NCBI GenBank assembly: GCA_036320915.1
Contig: JAXBDG010000013.1
Coordinates: forward strand, 310,001-374,000
Length of the DNA stretch: 64,000 nt
Origin: Linnemannia elongata
Lineage: Eukaryota; Mortierellomycota; Mortierellomycetes; Mortierellales; Mortierellaceae
Reading direction: 5' to 3'
Part shown: positions 34,565 through 47,048 of the stretch, one piece after another
Layout: every line of letters begins with the position of its first letter
Numbering within the stretch: position 1 is the stretch's first letter
Position numbers and translations under genes: made by a program
The notes under the pieces: model-generated
Told to the model about the DNA's origin: nothing
Database searches by the model: none
The model's input: only the letters and a program-made list of their open reading frames with translations

Positions 34565-36896
34565 ATGGATCTCTCTCGGCTGCTCAATCCCCTTGGATCA
34601 GATTCCGAACTGGCTCCCTTTTCCCATCCTGAGCCTATAACTACACTATCCAACACCAACACCAACTCTACTTCAGCATTTCTCGACCACCGCCAGCAAA
34701 AACAACAACAACAACGGCAACAGCAACAGCAGCAACAGTACTATCACGACAATAAAACAGATGGAGGGGATCGCGATCGCCAGGAGTTCATAAAGTCCAT
34801 CGGTCCAAGACGCCACGATCGGACGAGCTCGGTTGAGCAATTAGGTGAATTAGCGACTCTAAATATTGAAGGTAGTCATCACTTTTACCGTAACCAACAG
34901 CTCTCACCGCGACACGACTATCCATCCGATGGTGGAGGTTATGAGCAGCACCGTCAGCAGCACGTCGGTGCCCGTCCTGGTCTTTTACCTCGGCCGTCTT
35001 GGGAGAACAACTACTTTCCCCCTATGGATGGCGATGACCGAATGAATCAAGATTATCACCACTACCAGCAGCAGCGCCAGCAACACCACCATTTCCAGCA
35101 GAAGCACACGCGAAGAGATCAACAACAGCAACAACAACTTGAGCAGCAGTATCAAGAGCAATTAACGTCCCCGACGACAAAACGCAAATATCTTGAACAG
35201 TCATCCATAGCATCATTCGCCAAACCTTCTTCATTTGGATTCGACAGCCACCACCACCAACAACAACAACAACAACAAGATTCTGACGAGCATGAGGATG
35301 ATGGAGATGATGATGAGGAAAGGGGTGGGGGGAGCAGTGGGACAAGTAACAGCAACACGAACAGTAGCAGCAGCGGTGCTGGTACCGGGGCATCGATGAA
35401 TACTGCTACAGGCAAAGGAGGTGGAGGGAGTGGTAGTAAGAGTACGAGCAACAACAACAGCAGCAACGATTCGAGTGCGGGTGCAGCGAAGAGACGACGT
35501 CCTTTGCATGATCAGTTTCAGGAGTCGGGCGATCTCCCTTTTTTTCGACAGAACGGAGGTCAGCAGCAACAGCTACGTCAACAACAGCAGCAACAAGGTT
35601 TATTCAGGGACCCGGCTCAACCATCTCAACAACAACAATACCGACAACAGCAACCACAAGATCGGAGGAACAGTGGCAGTGCCGGTGGCATTGGCAGCAG
35701 CCATAAGATTGAGGCTAACCCAACTGAGCCTGGATCTCTTGTAGCAGCGGCATCATCGTCTTCACCATCCGCATTGTCAGGACCAACACTGACACAAACA
35801 AAAACACAAGCAGGAACAGCAGCAACAGGAACAACAACAAGTATTCCCTTGACATTTGAACGAAGTGGCGATGGAAAGTAAGTTTCGTTTCCTCTCACTC
35901 TTTTACACTTGCACAGTTCCCGTTTCTTTTCTATCTACCTCTCTCCCTCCCTTTTCTTCTGTCTCCCTTTCCCCTTTTCTTCTCCCTTTTCCTTTTCCTT
36001 TTCCTTTTCCTTTTCATTTTCATTTTCATTTTCATTTTCATTTTCTCCCCTCTCCCTCTCGCCCCTTTTCTACATTTTTTTTTTCCTTCAGATTCCCGAT
36101 CTGAGTGTTACTTCCTGATTGGAGTGAAAGAGAAACGAAGTATTGAGTGGTGTGCCCGATCCCCCCGATCTTATTTAACGTCACATCCGCCCAACGCTCA
36201 CAAAAAAAATACATTGGGTCGAGTACGCAAAAGGAAAGGAAAAAACGGAAAAGGAAACAAGGCTTGTCCCTTCCAAACCTCCCACTTTCTTTTCTTTTTC
36301 TTCCCTTTTTTTTTGTCATTATTTTTTTTCTTTTTTTTATTCTCTTTTGGAGAATATCACGTCGGTTATTGTTGGGTCTAATTAATAGGGACAACTAGGC
36401 GGAAAGCGGACTGAAGGAGAGCGAGAGAGATATGGTTATATGTGTGTAAAAGAAAAAAGAGTGAAAGAACAAGAAAAGATAAACTAGCCTGTTTTGTCAT
36501 AGAACGGGATTTGATTTTCTTACTCCTCTCTTCTCCCATCTTTTCTCGCTTTCTGACTGGTTGAGCTGGGGACAATGCGCGTCAGTCCCTCCCCATCCCT
36601 CTTCCTCCCCTTCTCTCTCTCCTTCTCTCTTTCTCGTTCTCCTCCTTCTCGTCTCTTCCCCCTCTTTGCGCTAATTAAGGTTCTCGGTGTGGTGTGTGTG
36701 TAGCTCTTTGAGGCTTAACTGTCGCAATGATGTCAACGATCATACCTACCAAAAAAAAAAAAAAAAAAAAAGGAACACTCTCTTCTGCTCTTCATCAGTT
36801 TGTTCACTTGAGCACTGTTGTTTTTGTATCACCAGCGGAACACATCCATTTGCATAATACGAACTCTCTCTATCAGATTCCCCCTTATTTCTAAAA

Positions 36897-36929
<33 letters not shown>

Positions 36930-38627
36930 GTTATCATTGAATAAATTGAATATAGGATCCGGTGCACATTTCCTCGATGTGGAAAAGAGTTCTCGAGCGA
37001 GTCAAGGCTATCGACACACATCCGTATCCACTCGGGGAAACCGCCTTACCCGTGCGATTACCCAGGATGCACCAAGGCCTTCCACACCGTACGTTCAGTC
37101 CAATTGCTTATTTTATTTTATTTTCTCTTCGTTATGCTGTATTGCTTGTATTGCTTGTATTGTTGAATTTAGTTGGTGTGTTTTGAGTTGAACGATGATC
37201 CTTTCCTTCATCCTTGTTTACTTTATGTGCATGTGTGTCATCTTGCACTAAACCAGGAGGAACTTCCTGCATAAATACGTTATATTCATCGCTCTCCTTC
37301 TCATCTCTGTTCCTTATTTCTCTGTTCATTGTTTAAAATAGTCATCGTCGTTGTCACACCATCGGGTTGTGCATTCGGATCAAGGCCTGAGACCCTTCGT
37401 ATGTCGTCATGAGCGCTGTGGAGCGACCTATACTCAATTGGCCCGGCTAATCACCCATCAACGCACCACCCACAGTGGTATGTTTATCCTTCTCTTTCCT
37501 TCCTCTGTGCCCCTGACTTTTTTTTCTAATCGACCTTTGCTTTTGTTTACTTTACGTCTTCTGTCTCAATCTTCTCGTCCCACCTTTCACTGTTTCTCCT
37601 ACCTCTCTCATGCCCCGATTCCCACTTCCTCCTCTTATCTCCATTACTTTTACAATAGCAAACCAACTCCACTAACTTTTTCAATTGAATTTATTGTCCT
37701 GTAGATGTGCGACCTCCAGCTATAACAACAACAACAACAACGGGCAAGAACAGCAAGAACAAGAACAACAACGCCTCAACCGAATCAACAGCTGAGGCGA
37801 CGTCAACACCTGGCACGTCTTACAATACTCGGGCGGGGAATAAGTCAACATCATTATCATCATCATCGTCATCTACGCAGCAGGCCGTGACCAGTCCTAC
37901 AGGTGCTAGTGGAAGCGGTAGTGCTAGTGCCGTGGAGAGCAGGAACAGAACCACGAACAGAGGCACTAGAGCTTCAATCGCAGGTTCTGCTGAACTTATT
38001 TCTTCTTTGTCTTCCCGACCGCTACCTCTTCCAAGGACAGGAAGGTCGGGGGCACCAGGGGAAGATGATGAGGATGAGAGCGATGATATGAGGCAGCGTC
38101 GTGAGGCAGCCTTGACGATGACCAGCATATGGGAACTCGCTGGCGACAAAAAGGCGGCCACTTCTTCATCATTAGGGACACAGCCTGCTCCCCTTCCTCC
38201 TCCGGGTTCTGGCCCTGTTTCTCCGCAGGATCAGTATTCACCTCAGGATCATCGGCTCATTTTTTCATCTCAACAGCATCAACTACAAGAGCAAGGTCTG
38301 CACGATTACTCCTCTTCCCGTCGACAATCTCATCCGAACCAGCATCAGCAACAGGCATATGGCCATCAGCAGCAAGATCACCCGTACCATCATCAACAAC
38401 AGCAGCTGCAACACCGGCATTATGAGTTCGGATCACGAAGGGGTAGTGGCAATGACATGGACTATGAGTCTGACCACCAACAACATCGCCGTCAACATCA
38501 CCACCAGCAACAACAGAGCGAGCAGAGCTATCAGGGAGAGGATCGAGGGTCTTCACGACGCTCTTCGCGGTCCGACTACCCTGACGATGACAGGCCACCT
38601 TCTCGATACCGCGACGCACGACCATAG
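34565..38627 (+). CDS. Three-finger C2H2 zinc-finger protein, probable transcription factor
   Basis: Exons 34565-35877, 36956-37088, 37342-37477 and 37705-38627 join in phase to give 834 residues. Three adjacent C2H2 fingers lie at C441-H463, C471-H493 and C503-H526, linked by HSGKPPYPC and HSDQGLRPF. The spacings are C-x4-C-x12-H-x3-H twice and C-x4-C-x12-H-x4-H. The second intron cuts finger 2 after AFHT. The N-terminal 437 residues are poly-Q, H- and N-rich with an acidic run (about residues 240-255) and a basic KRRRP patch; the C-terminal 300 residues are again S/T- and Q/H-rich. This layout suits a sequence-specific nuclear regulator with low-complexity activation regions; its targets are unknown. 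The 1,078-base first intron contains a hexanucleotide repeat and long homopolymers. Confidence 0.9.
35985..36046. repeat. Hexanucleotide tandem repeat in intron 1 of the zinc-finger gene
   Basis: About four copies of CTTTTC-type units pass directly into about five copies of the variant CATTTT, a point change that has itself been amplified. Both lie inside the first intron. Confidence 0.85.
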
Positions 38628-39331
38628 GAACGTTACTCCTCCTTGGGCACTCCTCAAGCCTAATTCTGCGCGCTTTTTTTTTTTATTTTTTTTTCTTAAA
38701 TCTCCATCCTGTAAAACACTTCATGGTTTTACTTTTTTGAACAATCGTTTTATCTACCTTCATTTTCTCAATTTCTCTCCCCTCCCCCTCATTGCCTCTT
38801 TTCGTTTTTTTCCTTCTCAATATCGCCTCCTCTTCTCCCTCATTGAATTCCTACCATTGCCATCTTCATTCCCCCCTCTCCCATTCCCGCACGTACAACA
38901 CACCAACCAAACGTTCAAATAAAACCACAGCCCTTAGATTTCTCTCTTGATATTTTCCCACATCGTGAACGACATTACCTACCAAAAGGAAATCTTGTGC
39001 TAGACCCGAATTGGTGAGGGCTTGGGTCAATGCCAATACATACTAAACATACGCCCCGTTCTTTTGGTCCCAGTTGGTTCCCCCCACACCCTTGACTATG
39101 AACAAAATAAGCGGCATTGGCGTCAGATCTGGGTCACCAATTTCCCCCACAAACAAAGCAAGATCGGAGGATATTACTTCAAGTTGTTCTCCCTCTCTCT
39201 CTCTCTCTCACATACACACACTCTCTAACATTTACTTCATTTCAACTTCCCTTCCTATCTCACTGATCACATTAGTATTTGTGATTTTTTTTTTATTTTT
39301 TTTTTCTTCCTAACCGAATTAATCACTATCA

Positions 39332-39380
39332 GATTGACGGATTAACGGATTAACGGATTAACGGATTGACTGGTTAACGG
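39332..39380. repeat. Octamer array with TAACGG sites
   Basis: GGATTAAC units repeat so that TAACGG occurs at 39343, 39351 and 39359 (exact 8-bp spacing) and again at 39375; the flanking units are variants (GACGGATT, GACTGGTT). TAACGG fits the Myb-type consensus YAAC(G/T)G; binding is only a possibility. Confidence 0.8.
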
Positions 39381-39410
39381 ATCGACCATTTGGACTATCA
39401 ACCTGCAAAT

Positions 39411-39441
39411 CGGTTAATCGTCAATTGACCCAGATTAACCG
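39411..39441. repeat. Nested palindrome beside the octamer array
   Basis: CGGTTAAT (39411-39418) and ATTAACCG (39434-39441) are perfect reverse complements. Between them sits the perfect 10-bp palindrome GTCAATTGAC (39420-39429). Confidence 0.8.
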
Positions 39442-39510
39442 ATGTTTGACCAAAAGACTTGACTTGACCTTTTTGACAGAGTCACCCGACACGATCTACC
39501 CAGCCATTTT

Positions 39511-39512
<2 letters not shown>

Positions 39513-39548
<36 letters not shown>
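39513..39548. repeat. Poly-T tract, 36 bases
   Basis: Uninterrupted T run between two converging genes. Confidence 0.9.
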
Positions 39549-39549
<1 letters not shown>

Positions 39550-39622
39550 ATCGAAAAAAAAATAATCGGAACACTTGGAACTTTCACGCACGGTCCAAAT
39601 CATGGTTTTTTAAATGTTATTT

Positions 39623-39625
<3 letters not shown>

Positions 39626-39663
<38 letters not shown>
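39626..39663. repeat. Poly-T tract, 38 bases
   Basis: The longest homopolymer in the window, 77 bases after the 36-base run. Confidence 0.9.
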
Positions 39664-39664
<1 letters not shown>

Positions 39665-40332
39665 GTAGGCGGTTATGGTTATAGTACAGAAAAAGAAGGA
39701 TGATAATGATAAGAGACAAAGATGAAACGAAGTGAACACGAGAAATTATGAAAAGTATCGGAAATGGAAGAATATGAATGATTTTGGACTCAAATGAGAA
39801 GGAATACGAAAGGTAGAATAAAGAGAGATATGAAAGACTAGGAGATATGAAAAGACTACTGATGCGGACGTTGGGAGTGCTGTCTAGTTGATGTTGATAG
39901 TGTGGAGTCGTGTGGGGAATCATTTCCGCAACGCGCCACTAAATACACATCCTTTGAACCCCACTCAGCCTCCAACAGACAATCTTGGATGCCCAAATTG
40001 TTGTTCATGTGAGAAGCAAGCCATCCACAGCGGTTGTTTGATATGTGGTCCTGTTAGCCCATAATGCAGTCCTGAGAGTGGTGGCCTCTGGAATCTCGAC
40101 GGCTGTTAATGTTGGATATTTTTTTCTGATATTTTTTTTGATATTGTTCCTTTGATAGGTTCCGGACTGACGGACGCATGGAGAACATCGCTGAGATGTT
40201 CATCTCGGTCCTGTAATCCTGCCTCTACTCCCCAACCTCCTACTCCCTCAAACTCCCAAATTCCCCACACGCCCCCCTCCTTCCTCGTTCATCTCCTGCT
40301 CGAAAATAATCGATGAGAAACAATGACAAGAA

Positions 40333-41089
40333 TTAGTCATCATCCTCGTAACGATCATAGGGTTTGCTCCTCCGTGAGCTGGATCCTTCCCGGTCCCGGT
40401 CGGCGCCAGCGCCACGGAGTCTGCTGCTGCCACGATCTCGATCCTGCGATGCTGCCTTTGCTGCCTTGGCCGAAGCGTTCACAGCCTCACAGGCGTCAAT
40501 CCAGTCATGGTACACGTCCACTGCATGGCTCAGGTCTATTTAAGGTAATTGCAGTTGGGTATATGGTAAGCGGTTTGTTGGCAATACGGCTGTGGTGTGG
40601 TATCGTGTGTTTAGTTGAGTAAGTAAGTTATGTGCGTATGTGTTCGTGTGGATCGTATTGAGCTGATATGGCGAAGGCATTTTTTTTTCATAGAAACACA
40701 GACGGGTGTGGAAAGTGTAATAGAAGGATGTACGACAACTTACAGTTGATTGCGCAGGTGTAGTTGACACCACACATTCTGCACTGCAGGACACCGATCT
40801 TCTGGTCAAAATCACTATTTTCTCCCATCGTCAACAACAACATCAAATAAAAGATTAGTTAATCACCCAGACATCGTTGGCAATCAAGGAGATCCTTGTT
40901 TTGATCGCCCGACACATGAGAAAAAAGACGAACGATGTTTGAAAAACGACAGCCAAAAAGGATAGGAAGAGGATATTACAGCTTGCAGGAGATCGACTTT
41001 TCGTGGAAGCATGAGACGCAGTCAAAGGTGGAGTCGAGGGTCTTCTTGACCTTTGCCTGTGGCTTTCTGCTGGACTTTCTCTTTCCCAT
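40333..41089 (-). CDS. ELF1: ELF1/ELOF1 transcription elongation factor
   Basis: Small zinc-ribbon factor that travels with RNA polymerase II and acts in elongation through chromatin and in transcription-coupled repair. Exons 41089-40980, 40814-40744 and 40535-40333 join in phase to give 127 residues. None of the exons is complete alone, so ORF searches miss it. The basic start MGKRKSSRKPQAKVKKTLDS is diagnostic. The zinc-binding cysteines are in FDCVSCFHEKS and LQCRMCGVNYTC, and SHAVDVYHDWIDACEAVN closes the conserved core near residue 85. The fungal-type tail of about 40 residues alternates basic and acidic (QDRDRGSSRLRG, then YDRYEDDD). It is transcribed head to head with the mitochondrial DNA polymerase gene. 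Confidence 0.95.
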
Positions 41090-41658
41090 TGTCGGATGTG
41101 TTTGGTCTGTGTTTGGTGTTGGTGGGCGCTTGGTTTGGTTGGATGTGTTTTTCTGAGGGATATTCGAATGTGGGCTGGGGAGAGAAACAGGAGTGGTCGT
41201 GGACGGAGGGAAGGAGAGAGAAGGGAGGAAGGGAGAGAAGGATCGGGAAAGTGAAATGGAGGTGTGAGTGGAGTTAAGGAAGGTGAAGAGGGAAATGAGC
41301 GAGGGAAAAAGAAATGAAAAAGAGCGCTCCTTTTAAACGTTCATCAGTCAAGTGAGTTGTTGTTGGAGTACACAGGCTGACAGTGGACCGAACGAATGCG
41401 CATACAAAAAATAACAAGGCGGGAGGGGACATGGATGGATAGATTGCGATGCACGTGATGTGGACCCCTTTTCTCCTTTTTCATCCTTTGTCATTGTTGT
41501 TTTTTCTTTTTTTTTTGTTTCCCGCCCCTCTCACTTTCACATCCCCCCATACGACCACTTTCAAACAAAGACAACAACAGTAATAACGCAAGCGAACCAC
41601 CTGCAACAAACAGACGAACAACAACCATAACGACCATATCAACACAACCTACAGCGAG
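41090..41658. promoter_or_regulatory. Divergent promoter region shared by ELF1 and the mitochondrial DNA polymerase gene
   Basis: 569 bases between two opposite start codons. GA-rich (CT-rich on the ELF1 strand) on the left and C/A-rich near the polymerase start. No TATA box was recognised on either side. Confidence 0.6.
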
Positions 41659-44600
41659 ATGGTCCACAGACTGGTCTCGCGCCACCCTTGGCGCCAGCAC
41701 CACCATACCACTCGAACGACCACCGCAACAGTGACCTCAACAGGCACTTCACGCCACCATTTTTATTCTATACTGTCCTCCACCTCGTTTTCCTCGTCTT
41801 CCTCGAAAACAATACGCCCTACACGTGTCCTCCTCACAGCCGCTCTCGTCAACGCACACCACCATGCTTGCGCTGCTCCTACGTCCAGTCGACTGGCATC
41901 CTATCTGCCTTCTTCAGCACGCCATGTCCGGTTACTGTCCACCCTTACAGACCTGCGTATGTTTATCACCCTGTTCTTTGTATGCCTTGACGATTGGGTA
42001 AAAGGCAATGTAGACTAACCTTCTAGACTTTTAAATGCATAATACATAGAATTGAGGAAGAACAAGGTCGATGTGCAGATGTTGCATCCAGAATTGCACA
42101 GCAGGGTGTTCCCCACCTCTAAAACGATAGCATCATCACTACCCTCCTCCTCTCTTGCGACGACGAAGCTCAACACGTCGATGGAACCAACAGCGGACAT
42201 GGTCAAATACGCTATCGGGCATCTGGAAAAACAAAACCTTTGGGGCAAGGAAGCTATCCCAGTCCCCAACACCACTTTCCCCGTCCCCCCGCTTCGAGGC
42301 CCCACCATTGAGGATCACTTTTATAACATTGGAAAGCTTGATTCGGAACGGTATCAGGAATTGGCGAGCACCTTTGCGCAATCGCCTGTCCATTCTCCAC
42401 CTGAGACGTGGATCTTTCAGGAGGGGTGGACTCGTTATGGGAAGGATGGATCGGTGATGAGGGTGGAATATCCGAAGGAAAAAATGTTTACATTTGATGT
42501 TGAGACGGTCCCGAGTTTGAGCAAGTACCCTGTCATGGCTTGTGCGATCTCTCCTGAGGCTTGGTACGGATGGGTCTCACCTTGGCTTATCAATCCTCTC
42601 ACCAAGGACGGTCGGCAGAATGACAGTCATTTGCTGTCGTTTGGTCCCAGTCAGAACAGGAAAGGCGACGAGCGGATATTGGTCGGACATAATGTTGGAT
42701 ATGACCGTGCCAGGGTGTTGGAGGAGTATTGTCTAGAGCAGAACGGGATGCGGTACCTCGATACCATGAGTCTTCACATTGCTGCGTCAGGACTTTGTAC
42801 ACAACAACGACCCGGCTGGCTAAAGTACTCCAAGGCGGTCGAGAACTCGGACTCGGCGTACGTCGACGCCTTCAAGGACACCACCGGCAAGTACTTTGAC
42901 GTCAGCGCCGTCAACAGTCTGCTTCAGGTGGCCAAGTTCCACTGCGGGATCAATATGGACAAGGCACCACGGAATATTTTGGTCGAGGCGACTGATATCG
43001 GACTGATTCAGGAGAATTTTCAGGAGCTGATGACCTACTGTGGACAGGATGTCGTCGCCACGCATGCGGTCTATCAACAAACGTTCCCAAAGTACCTCGA
43101 GACTTGTCCACATCCAGTCTCGTTTTCAGGAATGCTCCAGATGGGGTCGTCGTTTCTGACGGTCAACGAGGGGTGGACGGCTTATGTTGCTCGCTGCAAC
43201 AAGATGTACAAGGAGATGGCCGAGAATGTCGAGTCGAAGCTGATGCTGTTGGCCCAGAACGCGCTCGACAACTTTGAAAAGAATCCAGAGTACTACCAGA
43301 ACGACCCATGGCTTAGCCAGCTGGACTGGAGCATGCCGAAAAAAAGAATGAGGGAGGGCACACCCAGGGTCGACGGTAAAGGATGGGTGAAAGGCAAGGA
43401 ACCTAAAGAGATCTGCCAAACCAGGCTCCTGCCGGACAAGCCTCAGTGGTACCGAGGACTGTGGAACCTTGAGGAGAAACGCGTCAAGCTCACAACACGC
43501 CAGCGAGTTGCACCCCTCTTGCTCAAATTGCAGTGGCGAGGGTTCCCCTTGGTGCACTCTCAACTTCATGGCTGGACGTTCCGTGTACCCAAGGAGGATG
43601 CGTATACGACAAAGTTGGCGGAGCTGACTTTCCCGGCAGAAGGCGAGGCTGGTTTCCAGGTCGGTGTCAACATCACGGATTACCGTTACTATCGACTACC
43701 GCACAAATTTGGAGAGGGGATCAATGTCGGCAACCCCTTGGCCAAGGGCTACATCTCTTACTTTGAGGACAATGTCCTGAGTTCCTTTGCTGGTGAAGGA
43801 GAAGGATCGATCGAAGACGGGAGCAGTCAATTGGCACGACAGGCGCTGGATATGAATGCCCAATGTGCCTACTGGGTCAGTGCCAGGGAACGTATTGAGG
43901 ACCAGTTCGTTGTCTGGGACAAAGGCGCCGATGGACTGGGCGAGAAGATGAAACTCCCAGAGCGTGAAGGCGAGGGCAAGACCAACGGCATCATTCTCCC
44001 GCAGATCATCACCATGGGCACAGTGACTCGACGTGCTGTGGAGAAGACATGGATGACAGCCAGTAACGCAAAGAAGAACAGGATCGGATCCGAGCTGAAA
44101 TCGAATGTCGAAGCACCAGCGGGGTACAAGATTGTCGGGGCAGATGTCGATTCGGAGGAGCTATGGATCTCGAGTCTGATGGGCGATGCACAGTTCAGAA
44201 TGCATGGCGCGACAGCTTTAGGGTGGATGACCCTTCAGGGTACCAAGGCGGCCGGAACAGACCTTCATTCCAAGACGGCGAATATTCTGGGCATCTCGCG
44301 TGATCAGGCCAAGATCTTCAACTATGGACGTATCTACGGTGCAGGCGTCAAGTTTGCGGCGAGACTGATGCAGCAGTTCAACTCGACGATTGATGCAGCC
44401 GAGGCCAAGCAGAGGGCGACCAACCTGTACACAGCTACCAAGGGGCTGAAGCAGCTCAAGGCTCCAGAGTACGAGTTGGTGCATGATCGACCCTTCTGGC
44501 ATGGAGGTTCCGAGAGTTATATGTTCAACAGCCTGGAGCGCACTGCCACAGCCGATGATCCCAGGACACCTGCGTTGGGCTGTGGAATCACGGATGCCTT

Positions 44601-46822
44601 GAAGCCCAAGCATACAGAGAGTCAGTTCATGACATCGCGAGTGAACTGGGTGGTGCAGTCGTCAGGGGTGGACTACCTCCATATGCTTCTGGTGTCGATG
44701 AACTATCTGATCAAGAAGTACGATATCAAGGCGCGTTTCATGCTTTGTGTTCACGACGAGGTTCGGTATATGGTCAAGGAGGAGGACTCTGCGCGCGCTA
44801 CCCTTGCCCTCCAGGTTAGCAACCTCTGGACCCGCGCCATGTTTTCCTACAAACTGGGAATTCACGACCTTCCCCAGGTATTATCTTGTCTCTTTTTTTT
44901 TTTTTTTTTTATTTTTGGTCAACATTTTAGTCATGTCGCGCTGATTTACTTACTACTTTTTTTGCCACCAATTTTTTCAATCAATATTTAAATAGTCGGT
45001 GGCATTTTTCTCATCGGTGGATGTGGACCACGTCTTCCGTAAGGAGGTCAACATGGACTGTCTGACCCCAACTCAACCACACCCAATCTCCCACGGACAA
45101 AGTCTCACCATTGAAGGAGTACTTGACCTGACCGACGGCGGACAGCTCGGACCTGTGGCACCCGGGTTCGAAGACGCTACGGAGGATTCGATCCCTTTCG
45201 CACTCTTGTCCAAGGACCGTCAACAACAGATTTTGATGCAGCAAGCTCAGCAGAACTCGCCTATTATTCAGGAGATTACGGAGGAGCAGAGAGAGGTTAA
45301 TGGGTTGGTAAAGACTGCGGCGCAGAATGCAGAGGAGCGGAATTCGATCTTTTTGCAGGCCCAGTCTTTGGCGACAATGAAGGAGATCAAGCTGGCGATC
45401 AAGACGCGACAGGCCGAAGCCGAGGCTGCGTACAAGGCTCAGGTCGAAGCAGAGAGGAAGAGGCTTGAGGATGCTGAGAGGGCTAGTCGAGGTGATCAGG
45501 GTGATGACGGTAGTGGACAGGGTGGTGAGGTCGTCAAGGCTATGGCTACGAAGCGCAAGTCGACCATAACGACACCAAAGCCTAGGAAGACGCGTATTGT
45601 CCGTGAGGCGGCGCCATACGCATTTAAGCCCAAATCGACAAAGGGTTCTTGGGGGCGGGTTATGAGCGATGAGGAGCTTCGAGCGGAACTCGCCGAGACT
45701 CAGGAGCGGGAGCAACAACAGCAGCAGCAGCAGAGTTCAGGACCCACGGTAGTGAAGGAGATTCTACAGGAAGCAGTCGTCAAGAGTGAGGTTGAGGAGG
45801 CATTCCCCTTTGTCGACGACGGCACACCCGAGGATTCTGGATTCGCTGCCGCTTACGAGGATGTTGTCTCGGATGAGACTCTCGCCACTGTGAGCTTGGA
45901 TGACGACTGGACTCGGCAGTCCAAGGAGTGGCTTCATGACTTCACTAAGGACTATACATCTGACTCGCAGTCGTTGGACTTTGATCATGCTTCTGCCGAT
46001 TCTGGACTTCCGTTCGAATCAGGGCATTTACCGTGGATCCCTCCCTCAGCTGATGATATTACGCGCGAGACATCGACTCTGTATGATGCGCCAGATGCCT
46101 TTATTGTGGACAGCCTATCGTCTTTTGTTACCTCGCGGCGTTCCAATGCTAGCCATGCCGGTCCTGGATCTGGATCTGTAAGAACCACCAGTTCTTCGAC
46201 AGGAGCAGTGACAGCAGCGGCTGCAGCGGCGGCAGGAAGAATCTCGAAACCCACCGCCACCACCACAACACACACGTCGTCCGCTTTTTCCTACTCCAAC
46301 TCGAGGTCGAACGTAAATTACCGATCGCGGGCTGCACCAGCTCCCACCCCTGCACTAGCGTCAACATCGACAACGACAGCCTCCCGTCCCCGTAGCAACA
46401 CCTCTACCTACAAATCTTCTGCTCGGGTTGATGTCCAATCATATGGAGAGTTCCAGGAGATCTACCGGCAGCAAAAGAAGCGCGCCACGAATGTCGATAC
46501 CGCGGCCATGAGAGGTAGTGCTGGCAGTGGTCACAGGAGGCTCAGGTCGTTCACGCCTGCCACTGGCCTTTCTATTAGAGAAATCATCCCATGTACATCT
46601 GATGCCGACTCTGCTGCTACTACTACTACAGGAACGGGGGAAGGTCGTGGTAGGGGTGGTGATGGTTCTAACACGACGAGCGCTTCTAGTCCGTCTTCAT
46701 CGCGATCTTCTTCACGATCCTCATCGCGGTCGTCGTCATCATCTGCTTCAAGGACAACTTCTTCTGCACAGACGACTTCAGGACAGGCGTCACAGTCCCG
46801 TATATTCTCCAATTCGCGGTAG
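41659..46822 (+). CDS. MIP1: Mitochondrial DNA polymerase gamma catalytic subunit with long C-terminal extension
   Basis: Replicates mitochondrial DNA; family A polymerase with proofreading. Exons 41659-41956, 42050-44877 and 44996-46822 join in phase to give 1,650 residues. The first about 95 residues are R/H/S/T-rich and look like a matrix leader. Exonuclease motifs are complete: DVE at D249/E251, HNVGYDRA with D318, and YCGQDVVATH with D433. Polymerase motif A is GADVDSEELW (D798), motif B RDQAKIFNYGRIYG (about 850-863) and motif C CVHDEV (H1001-D1002-E1003). The fold ends with FRKEVNMDCLTPT and a conserved segment to about residue 1090. Beyond lie about 560 residues of helical, then S/T/A-rich sequence, roughly twice the extension of yeast Mip1. 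The last intron falls just after motif C and contains an 18-base T run. Head to head with ELF1; converges on the dioxygenase gene 226 bases downstream. Confidence 0.95.
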
Positions 46823-47048
46823 TCTTGGGGGGAGGTTTTTTGGTTCATATCTTTACTTTGTCAGAGTTTCGAGTTTTTTTTCTTCTATTCTTTTCATTTC
46901 CTTATTGTACATCCTTCGTTGTATTTTTTTTTCCTCTTCCATGTCACTCTGTACAATACAATCTCATTTTGCATCCTTTGATCTATGATTCTGTGTATTA
47001 TAAAATTAATTCTCTAAAAAAGCGCTTTATATATCTACCACACTCCCT

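Larger units (their letters stand above)
38628..40332. other. Convergent 3' region between the zinc-finger gene and ELF1
   Basis: No supported gene. It holds a CT-rich 3' flank, a TC/AC repeat (39190-39220), an octamer repeat array (39332-39380), a nested palindrome (39411-39441) and two very long T runs (39513-39548, 39626-39663). Confidence 0.6.
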
